A stretch of DNA of 64,000 nt from Ascidia mentula (lineage: Eukaryota; Chordata; Ascidiacea; Phlebobranchia; Ascidiidae): assembly GCA_947561715.1 (NCBI GenBank), contig OX387204.1, positions 1,617,001-1,681,000 of the forward strand, written 5' to 3'. Below the pieces are notes generated by a model. It worked only from the letters and a program-made list of their open reading frames with translations. It made no database searches and was not told where the DNA came from. Shown piece by piece: positions 22,961 to 41,300 of this stretch; position 1 is the stretch's first letter; every line of letters starts with the position of its first letter. The position numbers were made by a program, and so were the translations under genes.

Positions 22961-25900
22961 ATGGTCCGAGGACGAACTGAAAAACCACGTTGGAACCCAA
23001 GCGCAATGGCGATGTCTGTTGGGCGTTTTTGCGCCTTATTTGCAAGATGGATACCTTGTATTTTTATTATCCTGATCATCTTGTGGTCCTACTATGCCTA
23101 TGTTGTGGAGCTATGTGTATGTAAGTTTACAAAAAATAAAGTTGTTTTTGCTTTGTGTAAAATTGTGTGGGTACCCTTGAAAAGGCAAATGTTCATTGTG
23201 TTTTTTTAAAACCCATGTCCGTGGTATATTAGCAGTTATTTTGTCTGGATTACCGATTAGATTTTAAAACTGTGTGCGAAGAATTTATTACTTTATATTT
23301 CCAAACCCACTTTATTATTGTTTCTTGTGTTCTCTATGGCAAGTTTTTGTAAATATATTTATAAACATGTACAGCATCGGGACTAGTAAAATCTAATTTA
23401 TATAGCTTTTGTTTTCACACAAACTAATTCATATTTGTTTGCAGATACGGTGCAGTCAGTGGCTGAAAAAGGTAAGTGTTGTTTGAACTTCCCCAAAGGC
23501 CTTAATCTTTCTGGTTTCATTCAAGAAGAAAACACATTTTACTGTTTCCTACAATTGTTTCATTCCAACTGCCTTTGTTTGTTTTTTAGTTCTGTACCTA
23601 ATATTCTTTCATGTAATATTTGGAATGTTTGCGTGGTCTTATTGGCAAACAATCTTCACAGATGTTAAGATCCCAAGTGATATGGTGAGTTGGTTTGTGG
23701 GTGAAGCTAAACATCAATGTGTTAAAACTTTTGTTGGAAGTAAGTTTTCCAGTTGGCTCTCCTATATTGAGCTACTTACAAAACATCTTTATCAGAATTT
23801 AACGCTGTTGTTTTGTCACCAAAACATATTGTGTTTTCGAATTTGCTACTAATTGTAGCAGGAAATTTTAAAACTTCTCCCGTTATTGGCTTTTAAATCA
23901 ATAAATATAAAGTGGAGTAGCACAATTTTTCAATCAGGTACTTCTCTAAAATTCCTGCCATGCATATTTCATGAGACTGCTGACACATTGTGTGGTGGTG
24001 TGCTGGAGGTTGTGCCTTTATACAAAACAAACTTGTCTGGTCGCCACAAAGTACTGTTTCATGAGTGCCACTCATTAAACATAAACTGTATTATTGCTAC
24101 CCAAAAACCATGACAAATGTTAGTCATTTGATTTGTATGTGTGTAACGTGACTTAACTTTAATCAATTTATTTTTTGCTGCAGTACAAAATACCTGAAAG
24201 TGTGAAGGATAGGCTATTAGCAGCCGGCCATGAGGATCAAAAGCAGGAAGCACTGAAAGATTTCGCTAAGAACTTACCCCTTGAAATGAGAACTCCGGGT
24301 GGAGGTAATAATATGACAAAAATAAAATGTAGTAAAATGGTTGTTATGTTCATGTAGTCCTGTATCATTCTGAGTCATGCCACTGGCCTGTGGCAATTTT
24401 AATTTAATTTTCAAACTTTTTGTGTCACACGATTTTTTTAGGTGTGCGGTACTGCCCCATTACTTACTACATTAAGCCAGACCGATGTCATTATTGTTCA
24501 GTTGTTGGGCAATGTGTTCTCAAAATGGACCATTATTGTCCTTGGTAAGTTGTTTAAATGGGTGTGGTAGTTTGGTGCAATTTGATGAAAATTGCCTCAA
24601 AAGTTGTTGTTTGAAAATAACTGTTTTCATAAAAAATACACAGAATTAATTTTGTTTAAAAAGTGTCTGCCATTGTTTTTCAGGGTCAACAACTGCGTGG
24701 GCTTCAGTAACTACAAATTTTTTGTCCTGTTTTTGTTGTACGGACTCACTTATTGTATCTATGTATCTGCCACTGTATTGCAGTACTTCATCCTTTTCTG
24801 GAAGGTAAACATTTGGTTTGATTTAATGCTAAGCGTCATCTTATGTGATATATTTGTTTCAGAATGAGTTGGGTAACACTTCGTCAAGATTTCATATTCT
24901 TTTTCTGTTTTTTGCTGCCGTCATGTTTGCTGTGAGCCTTGCTGGCTTGCTCGGTTACCATCTTTACTTGGTGGCAAATAACTGGACCACATTAGGTAAG
25001 CTTGGAGTTTTGCAGAATATAACCAGTAAAATCAAAATTAGCTGATTTATTCTATCAGCATTTAAAGAGTGTTTTATGAACAAGTACAATTAATATTTAG
25101 ATAAAACCAGTTTTTTTGGAACTTGTAAATGCTCACAACTTCTATCAGCGTTTAAAGTGTTTAATAAATTAGTATAACTACTGCTCACATAAGCTTTTTA
25201 ATTGAGCTTGTCAGTGCTGTAAGCTGGTGTTTGTTCTATGTATGGATGGCATGTATTCTATTTCCCTTCTGTACATAGAGTCCTTCCGTATACCAGTGTT
25301 CCGTTATGGAACGGACAAGAGAGGATTTCATCTTGGCGTGAAACGCAACATTGAGCAAGTGTTCGGAGAAAAAAAGCTGTTGTGGATCATCCCAGTCTTT
25401 ACAAGGTACTCTTTATAGATTACGTAGAATCTGATGTTGACAAAATTCTCCTTGTGTCCATTTGTTGCAAGCATTTCAGTGCCTCAAAGTCAACTTCAGC
25501 AATTGGTGTTTATTGCGATTTGCTTGCAATTACTGCCGGGGCGAATCTAGCTTTTCTAGTTGCCATAATAACACACACCACAGCTGTAGTTTGAAGCAAG
25601 CACCTGTCAATATTTCATGGCTGTCATACATTGATCTGCAGTTTAGGGGACGGTCAGACCTACCCAGTACGACTTATACAATCTGATACCGAACAAGGGA
25701 ATGCACAAACTGGGTACGTTAATGGGTTGGTTTCAGACTAATGCTTTCCTTGCAAGGACTATGACATTCTTTTCTGGCATTCTGTCTGCATAAAGCAATA
25801 ATCTACTAACATCTAATTCTGCATGTTTCTTGTTGTACTGATGTTGGTGATGGTGGAATGATTTCTTTCTATGTGCTTGATATGCTTATGGCAGAATATT

Positions 25901-27218
25901 GTCACATTATTATGAACCAGATAAACAAACGTTTAATTATTTCGTTCTAATTTCAAATCAAAATATTTTTCCTTTTTTTTACTGTGTGGATTCTGATTGG
26001 CTCGGGATTGATATATATTTGCTCATAAATGTGTCATGCCAAGACAATCCAGTTTAAATAGTAGCAAAAAAATTCTACTTAGTGTTAATGCAAATTCTGT
26101 TTTTAATAGTACAGTACAGATTAGATTTTGTGTGTAACAGTTCATTTTTTGTCCCAATTTTTTGTTGTGGGTTTTAAGTAACTTGGTCCAGTAAAAGCAA
26201 ACCGAATCAATGCAACCACAAATCAATTGATGTTGCACTTCTGTGCATTTGGCGCCACAAATTTTGTGGAACAACATAAACTCCAGAGCGCAATCTGGCG
26301 CATTTTCTTGCTTCCTCGCTGCATTCTACCGCAAATAACCAAATATGTGAGTTGTAATTTGCACGTTACCAGCGCACCCTCACAATCTGGATGCACAATA
26401 TTGTTTGCCGCATGTAGATGCGGCTAACGGAATGCCCTTTGCATGTACTGACCGCTTAGTCGCTTGCACCACATCCTGTATGGTGTATGTCGGCTTTGCC
26501 TGTGGTGTTAACTAACCAGAATGTTTAAAAATGCACGTCGGGCATGCCTGGTGGCAAAATTTTAACATCTGATTTTTGTGTGTAGTCAAGGCAACGGCAT
26601 TACCTTTCCCACTCGCCGCAAACCGGACGACGTGAATGGATTGCTGAGTAGCGACGAACCTGTTTGGCAGGACGAGACTGGTTTAGGTAAATTACCTTCC
26701 TTGGCAGTCAATCCATTGCCCTTACTTGCAGCCAACGAGCTGCAGGGGAATCTTTGCACCACCCGAAGTATTGCCATAGGAAACGTTGATATCCCACTAT
26801 AACCCCTTACTATTGCCATAGAAAAATTTAACAAATACACAGAAGCTTATTTAATGTAATGTTCAAGAATCTATTACATTTGTTTTGGAAAATACGTAAG
26901 GGTGGTCGGTTTACATGCTTTGGTGCTTCTCAGATCTTATAAGATCAGATGAATTGCGTGACGTGGGTTGGCGCTGGCTGTAATAATGTTATGTGCATGC
27001 ATTACACCACAACGACGTGCGTTTTAAGCATGACGAATGCACGTTCCCACAAAAACCTTGTTCACATCCCAGCTGTCGAAACGGGGAAAGGAAATTCACG
27101 GCATTGACGTTGGCTCGAGCGGAGAGCGATATTAAATTTTAATGCCGTTTTTTCAGATAATCAAGCGCAACGAAGTGAAACGAGTGGAACCAATTTCAAC
27201 ACGGTGAACGAAAGGTAG
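22961..27218 (+). CDS. ZDHHC2: ZDHHC2/15-type palmitoyltransferase with DHYC active site (373 aa)
   Basis: Protein S-acyltransferase of Golgi/plasma membrane type, transferring palmitate to cysteines. Eleven exons: 22961-23120, 23445-23471 (27 nt), 23590-23684, 24184-24304, 24442-24544, 24684-24804, 24863-24995, 25279-25405, 25642-25713, 26586-26686, 27157-27218; all GT/AG, 374 codons including stop. TM1 ([18 protein letters not shown]) and TM2 ([16 protein letters not shown]) precede the cysteine-rich domain (about 135-180). TM3, TM4, the TTxE motif (WTTLES) and the PaCCT-type NIEQVFG follow. The C-terminus ([15 protein letters not shown]) favours the ZDHHC2/15 branch. The cysteine-rich domain is odd: KMDHYCPW replaces DHHC, and four of eight expected zinc ligands are changed. 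Aspartate, first histidine and nucleophile cysteine remain. Reading past the last donor would give a different 40-residue end stopping at 26802. Confidence 0.95.
24442..24544 (+). other. Exon encoding the degenerate DHHC cysteine-rich core
   Basis: Compared with the ZDHHC20 pattern (zinc 1: C, C, H, C; zinc 2: C, C, H, C), this exon and the next give C, T, Y, C and C, V, Y, C. Each site therefore lost exactly two ligands: CxxC became CPIT, HHC became HYC, SVCxxC became SVVGQC, DHHC became DHYC. The catalytic D-H-x-C residues, the CPW and the downstream VNNC are intact. DHYC is known in yeast Akr1-type enzymes; I know of no animal ZDHHC2/15 with it. Confidence 0.9.
25714..26585 (+). other. ZDHHC2/15 intron with repeat fragment
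   Basis: 872 bp, AT-rich, GG/GTACGT to TGTGTAG. It contains the 18-mer ACTGTGTGGATTCTGATT at 25981-25998 shared with the intergenic region near 21.6 kb, suggesting a short dispersed repeat. No exon was recognised. Confidence 0.6.
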
Positions 27219-27665
27219 AAACCACGTGCCACCCTCTACGTGTGACGTTTTTTTATTACTTCTCCGCGTTTTAATTTTTACTGCAAGTGAACCTGCGTTT
27301 TCCTGTGGGCTGAGAGAAGAGATCACCGTTTTTTCTCTCTTTGTACCGAAGCAACATATATAAGACTTTCATTATATTATTTGGCGACGCGGACGTTGTC
27401 GTTCAGAAAAGTTTTTGGATACTTCGATATGGGCATTTTAATTTAACGAAATCATTTTTATTTTATTGGGTATCTAATTTTATTTGTTACGTCACAAATG
27501 TTTTTTTCGCTGTTCTTGGTCAACTCGTTACAAAGTTCAATAGTAAATTCGAAATTCAAGATTACAACAGCCGCTATTTTGGTCAAAAACCACATCCAAT
27601 GTTGACTTTCCGCCATAACCCCTTTCTCTTGCCCACGGGTAAAAGCCGACAGCTGAGTGCAGGAG

Positions 27666-27671
27666 AATAAA
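27666..27671 (+). terminator. Possible polyadenylation signal of ZDHHC2/15
   Basis: First plain AATAAA after the stop codon, about 450 nt downstream. Weakly supported. Confidence 0.3.
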
Positions 27672-30426
27672 TCGAATTTTTAACGACCGCGCTTAATTTC
27701 ACACGTCAGCGTATTGTGTCACTGATCGAAAATCAACGTTGCCTTTATTTTTGTGAATGCTCTTTGTGTCGTCATAATACCGCTTTGTGTGCGTGTTGAA
27801 TATAGTTGTTTGTTATGGGAAACCGCGTGCGCACGTTTTTTTGCGAAAATAGAAAATAGGGCTACTTACACAATTGTGGGTCATTTTTTAAGTGAATATT
27901 AAATCTTTTGAATTGCAAATTCTCTGGGAAACGGTCGATTCCAGGCAATTAGGTTTCCAAAAACATCTGTTTTCCAAAGCATTATTTTTTAAATCGAATC
28001 TAATTGGTTTTGTTTGTTGACTATTTGTAACGTAACAATGGTCAATTCTAGAAAGGAATTCTTTACTTCGAAAATCGAAATATCAATTGAAAAACTCGCC
28101 CTTCCCTTGAACAATATAGAACACTCATAAGATCGCCTGTATTTGTAAAAGTTTCTGGGCATTTTTTATTCTTCGTTTCGTGGGTCAAAAACCTTCTGTC
28201 CACTAGCGGTGGCCCTGAGCCGTGCCATCAATAGAATGCTTGGACTCGAAATCAAACGATCCATTTAGATGTAAACCTTTGCCCATGCGTTAAATCGGTG
28301 CCTTGCTCTATGAAATTACTTGTATTTTTCCCAAAAAAAATTACCCGTTTTTAGTGGAAAGTCTCTGAAACGATATCAACACGCAGTACATTTTGACGCT
28401 TTTTGTGGAATCTTTTTATTGTCCTCGGAACCTCCTGAAAAGTTTCATAAGCTGAAAAAAATATTTTTGATTTGGTTTCAAATTGAAATGACCACACAAC
28501 TTTCAACATTTTGTACACATGATGTTAATTTAAATAATTACGTCAACATTATTTGTAAAAGTTGTTTAAGTGCCATTTTTAATGCACTTGCATCGAGCCA
28601 TGTTTGACACTTATCTTTCGTTTGTTACTTCATTTCTGTTCATGGAAGTTCTTGTAGGTAAAAGGATTAACTCATTTTGTGAACAAGGTTTACATAACAT
28701 ATGCCATAAAATGGCCATGTCAGATGTCACCTTTTGAACAACTGTTTTGTTGTGCATGAATAAAAAATTGTGGCGAGAACTCCACCATGACAAGTTAAGT
28801 TTTGAGTTGCGGAAAAGGACGATTTATCTCTTGAGTTACGTCACTGGTCGTTCGCGCATGTATATTTTGTTTTTTGCTTCTGTCTTTTCCTGTATAGCCT
28901 ATTAACTTTTCCTTCGTTGTACGTTTTCTGCATGCCTATTCGTTTTCAAACTTTATATATTTTAAAATACTGAAGCGTAACTTGGAGGTGTTATAGAGTG
29001 TCAGACTGATTGGTTGTCTTGTATAAATATTATTTTATTGCACGAAGTAGGAAAGATTGATTAGGTAGATACAAATGTGCGAATATTGACCAGCAGTCAC
29101 CAGCTTCACTGATACGGATATAGGTTAAAACAGTGCGCACTGTCTACAACTTCATGCGTGACTAATGTGGTTTTATCCTAAAACACAAAACAATTTACGG
29201 GTGTTGAGTTGTCTGCTAAAAATCGTGCTGGGGAACAAGTGTCTCTTGTGGTTATATAGCACCCAAAACCTTGAAGTCGAGGTCAGCGGCTTTTTTCGGA
29301 TGTTAAAGCAGCAACAGACCTGCTCATATACACATGTCATTAAAAACACAGCGTAGGCTACAATTGATTTAATTTTTTTTAAGGTTCTCTTGGTGGTAAA
29401 CTCTTGGCCACTGGCTCTAAATTGCTGTTTAACGTCAGTTTAAAAAAAGTCGTGAAGCAAAGTAACCTATACGGTTTGTAAGATTGATTTAGTTCCATGA
29501 TTCGAGTTCTTAAATACTTAAAATATCATTTTTTTCGTTAAAATTTCATGTGACTTTTGGGGAGTGATTTGAATTTAGAGAAACATCTTCTAACCCATGA
29601 CAATATTTTGTGAACTGACACGATGTAGACTATTCGGCTCAACTTTAGGTAGCTTGTCTCCTGCAAAAAATATCCGAAGCAAAAATATATTATGTGAAAT
29701 CTTGTTCTCCAAAAATACTACGACAGCTTCATGTTCTTGATCTTAGGAAATGGTGAAAAATCGTTTTTGGGGCAGATATTGTTTTGCTCTGGCTATTTAC
29801 GCGAATTACGTTCACCTGCAAATCGTTCGCGGATGAATATTTGGCGAACGAGGGTACTGAGGGTCAGGAGACATGACGTCGCCTTGAGAAAAAAAAAGAA
29901 AGAAAAAAGTTCCAGCGCGAGCGCCATTCACGATGCGTTCGCGCCTGCTGAGCATGCATAGAAGGCAGACTGAAAAGAAAAACTGATAATATGTGAAAAC
30001 GTTTCAAGGCGCTGTGTTTGCTGCTTTATTTGACGAATCGATTAAATAATCGCAATTAATGATAAGTGTGTGTATGGGATCGAATTTAAGTTAGAAAACA
30101 GAGGAAAACAGAATGATTGATAATTGTTGTGGAAAGTACAACATATTCCGGATGTACATGTCGCAGATTAAAGTGATTGACAGTTACAAATATATTGTTT
30201 TTTTAATGGTAACCAGCGAAGCGTTGTGTTGTACATGAGGTTAGATATAATTCTGAACGATATTAGGTTTACTATTATTATAGAATAACATTTTCTAGTT
30301 TTTTGGAAATTTTATTGAGGCAGGAATATGCACTGTTTTTGGGTTATGTGCAAACGTAATACTTATATAACATGTAACATGCCTTTGCTTTAAATTTATT
30401 CAGTAAATTGTTTAAATACTAAACAT

Positions 30427-30437
30427 TATGTTTTTAG
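30427..30437 (+). promoter_or_regulatory. Acceptor-like site upstream of the Smad1/5 start
   Basis: TTATGTTTTTAG ends 69 nt before the ATG at 30507. As for the palmitoyltransferase gene, it may be a 5'-UTR intron acceptor or a spliced-leader acceptor. Confidence 0.35.
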
Positions 30438-30488
30438 GAAAACAGGTGCTTTAACTTAACTGTCCTGAATATAAAACAGTCTGGGTAG

Positions 30489-36937
<6,449 letters not shown>

Positions 36938-37644
36938 AACAGCAATTGTTTTTTTTTTGCTTGTGTCCAGAATCTTGTAAAAGTTCGCCATCGGGATCTT
37001 ATTATATTGCTTTTATCCCTGCAACCGTAATCCTGTTGTCACCTTTTCGTAGCAATTGCTGTCGCTATGCGAGCGACCACTACGAGCATTTCGCTGGATC
37101 CGTTTGGCGTTATCACCCCTCAAGAAAATGTCGAATTTTTCTGCCTGTTTGTCGGTCGTTATTCTTTTATTGTCAATCCACTCTGGTCGCTGAAAATCAA
37201 GTTTTTAACTTCACCTTTTGCTTCGCCGACGTCGGCGGATGGTTTTCCGCCTCGTTTTTTTGTTTGCAGTACTCGTCTCCCCCCACCTTGCTGTACATAT
37301 ATTACTTTATCCGAGCACATAGTAGCAGACTCATGTAGATGGGGATCCCCTGCGCAAAAGTTAGGCGCAACTTTGCCATTCGACCGTTTTGTTTTTTTTA
37401 AGTCAAGCATTTTCCTAAAAAGTACATTTGGTCTTTTTCTTACCTTCGAATTTGTGGATTTTTTATCCGTTCACAACCATCCCTTGTCTTCTGGTGCTAG
37501 ACGGACCCGTTTCTTGTGCATGCCAAGTATTATTGTTGAATCTTAGATCCCCCTCCCCCTTACCTATTGGTGCGCGGCGTGTTATACGTTTCCTCTGCCA
37601 GTAAACCTTTTCACGACAAACTGATGTCGCTTGTTCTTTAGGGT
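36938..37644. other. Smad1/5 3' flank up to the satellite
   Basis: About 700 bp containing the Smad1/5 3' UTR. No canonical AATAAA was seen. Open frames of about 150 codons overlap here but encode nothing recognised. The satellite starts abruptly near 37,645. Confidence 0.5.
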
Positions 37645-38308
37645 TTTCAGCAGGTTATTTTTGTTTCGGCCAAAATCCGATTAGCCTTGGTGTTTTTTTC
37701 AAAAATCGACCGAAAATTTCATCCCTCTAATTCCGGTTTAAACCAGTTTGGAGGTTCGAGAGGCTGCTGAAACCGGCCCAAACCGGTTTAAACCTGGAAT
37801 ATTCCGGCGAATTCGGCCAGGAACCGGTTAGTTTTGTTTTTGCCAGAATCCGGAAAAACGGAAAGGGGTTAGCCTTGGTGTTTTTTCAAAAATTGACCGA
37901 AATTTTCATCTCTCCAATTCCGGTTTAAACCGGTTTGGAGGTTCGAGAGGCTGCTGAAACCGGCCCAAACCGGTTTAAACCTGGTATATTCCGGCGAATT
38001 CGGCCAGGAACCGGTTATTTTTGTTTTGGCCAGAATCCGGAAAAACGGAAAGGGGTTAGCCTTGGTGTTTTTTCAAAAATCCACCGAAAATTTCATCCCT
38101 CTAATTCCGGTTTAAACCGATTTGGAGGTTCAAGAGGCTGCTGAAACCGGCCCAAACCGGTTTAAACCTGGAATATTCCGGCGAATTCGGCCAGGAACCG
38201 GTTATTTTGGATTTGGCCAAAATCCGGAAAAACGGAAAGGGGTTAGCCTTGGTGTTTTTTCAGAAATCGACCGAAAATTTCATCCCTCTAATTCCGGTTT
38301 AAACCGGT

Positions 38309-41300
38309 TTGGTGGTTCGAGAGGCTGCTGAAACCGGCCCAAACCGGTTTAAACCAGGAATATTCCGGCGAATTCGGTCAGGAACCGGTTATTTTTGTTT
38401 TGGCCAGAATCCGGAAAAACGGAAAGGGGTTAGCCTTGGTGTTTTTTCAAAAATCCACCGAAAATTTCATCCCTCTAATTCCGGTTTAAACCAGTTTGGA
38501 GGTTCGAGAGGCTGCTGAAACCGGCCCAAACCGGTTTAAACCTGGAATATTCCGGCGAATTCGGCCAGGAACCGGTTATTTTGGATTTGGCCAAAATCCG
38601 GAAAAAAACGGAAAGGGGTTAGCCTTGGTGTTTTTTCAGAAATCCACCGAAAATTTCATCCCTCTAATTCCGGTTTAAACCGGTTTGGTGGGTCGAGAGG
38701 CTGCTGAAACCGGCCCAAACCGGTTTAAACCTGGAATATTCCGGCGAATTCGGCCAGGAACCGGTTAGTTTTTTTCCGGCGAATTCGGCCAGGAACCGGT
38801 TATTTTGGATTTGGCCAAAATCCGGAAAAAACGGAAAGGGGTTAGCCTTGGTGTTTTTTCAAAAATCCACCGCAAATTTCATCCCTCTAATTCCGGTTTA
38901 AACCGGTTTGGTGGGTCGAGAGGCTGCTGAAACCGGCCCAAACCGGTTTAAACCTGGTATATTCCGGCGAATTCGGCCAGGAACCGGTTATTTTTGTTTT
39001 GGCCAGAATCCGGAAAAACGGAAAGGGGTTAGCCTTGGTGTTTTTTCAGAAATCGACCGAAATTTTCAACTCTCCGGTTTAAACCGATTTGGAGGTTCAA
39101 GAGGCTGCTGAAACCGGCCCAAATCGGATTAAACCTGGAATATTCCGGCGAATTCGGCCAGGAACCGGTTAGTTTTGTTTTGGCCAGAATCCGAAAAAAC
39201 GGAAAGGGGTTAGCCTTGGTGTTTTTTCAAAAATCGACCGAAATTTTCATCTCTCCAATTCCGGTTTAAACCGATTTGGAGGTTCGAGAGGCTGCTGAAA
39301 CCGGCCCAAACCGGTTTAAACCTGGAATATTCCGGCGAATTCGGCCAGGAACCGGTTATTTTTGTTTTGGCCAGAATCCGGAAAAACGGAAAGGGGTTAG
39401 CCTTGGTGTTTTTTCAGAAATCGACCGAAATTTCATCCCTCTAATTCCGGTTTAAACCGGTTTGGTGGTTCGAGAGGCTGCTGAAACCGGCCCAAACCGG
39501 TTTAAACCTGGAATATTCCGGCGAATTCGGCCAGGAACCGGTTAGTTTTGTTTTGGCCAGAATCCGGAAAAACGGAAAGGGGTTAGCCTTGGTGTTTTTT
39601 CAAAAATCGACCGAAAATTTCATCCCTCTAATTCCGGTTTAAACCAGTTTGGAGGTTCGAGAGGCTGCTGAAACCGGCCCAAACCGGTTTAAACCTGGAA
39701 TATTCCGGCAAATTCGGCCAGGAACCGGTTAGTTTTGTTTTGGCCAAAATCCGGAAAAACGGAAAGGGGTTAGCCTTGGTGTTTTTTCAAAAATCGACCG
39801 AAATTTTCATCTCTCCGGTTTAAACCGGTTTGGAGGTTCGAGAGGCTGCTGAAACCGGCCCAAACCGGTTTAAACCTGGAATATTCCGGCGAATTCGGCC
39901 AGGAACCGGTTAGTTTTGTTTTGGCCAGAATATGGAAAAACGGAAAGGGGTTAGCCTTGGTGTTTTTTCAAAAATTGACCGAAATTTTCATCTCTCCAAT
40001 TCCGGTTTAAACCAGTTTGGAGGTTCGAGAGGCTGCTGAAACCGGCCCAAACCGGTTTAAACCTGGAATATTCCGGCGAATTCGGCCAGGAACCGGTTAG
40101 TTTTGTTTTGGCCAGAATCCGGAAAAACGGAAAGGGGTTAGCCTTGGTGTTTTTTCAAAAATCGACCGAAAATTTCATCCCTCTAATTCCGGTTTAAACC
40201 AGTTTGGAGGTTCGAGAGGCTGCTGAAACCGGCCCAAACCGGTTTAAACCTGGAATATTCCGGCAAATTCGGCCAGGAACCGGTTAGTTTTGTTTTGGCC
40301 AAAATCCGGAAAAACGGAAAGGGGTTAGCCTTGGTGTTTTTTCAAAAATCGACCGAAATTTTCATCTCTCCGGTTTAAACCGGTTTGGAGGTTCGAGAGG
40401 GTGCTGAAACCGGCCCAAACCGGTTTAAACCTGGAATATTCCGGCGAATTCGGCCAGGAACCGGTTAGTTTTGTTTTGGCCAGAATCCGGAAAAACGGAA
40501 AGGGGTTAGCCTTGGTGTTTTTTCAAAAATTGACCGAAATTTTCATCTCTCCAATTCCGGTTTAAACCAGTTTGGAGGTTCGAGAGGCTGCTGAAACCGG
40601 CCCAAACCGGTTTAAACCTGGAATATTCCGGCGAATTCGGCCAGGAACCGGTTAGTTTTGTTTTGGCCAGAATCCGGAAAAACGGAAAGGCCTTGGTGTT
40701 TTTTCAAAAATCGACCGAAATTTTCAACTCTCCGGTTTAAACCGATTTGGAGGTTCAAGAGGCTGCTGAAACCGGCCCAAATCGGATTAAACCTGGAATA
40801 TTCCGGCGAATTCGGCCAGGAACCGGTTAGTTTTGTTTTGGCCAGAATCCGAAAAAACGGAAAGGGGTTAGCCTTGGTGTTTTTTCAAAAATCGACCGAA
40901 AATTTCAACCCTCTAATTCCGGTTTAAACCGGTTTGGTGGTTCGAGAGGCTGCTGAAACCGGTCCAAACCGGTTTAAACCTGGAATATTCCGGCGAATTC
41001 GGCCAGGAACCGGTTATTTTTGTTTTGGCCAGAATCCGGAAAAACGGAAAGGGGTTAGCCTTGGTGTTTTTCAGAAATCCACCAAAAATTTCATCCCTCT
41101 AATTCCGGTTTAAACCGGTTTGGTGGGTCGAAAGGCTGCTGAAACCGGCCCAAACCGGTTTAAACCTGGAATATTCCGGCGAATTCGGCCAGGAACCGGT
41201 TATTTTGGATTTGGCCAAAATCCGGAAAAACGGAAAGGGGTGTGTTTTTTCAGAAATCGACCGAAAATTTCATCCCTCTAATTCCGGTTTAAACCGGTTT

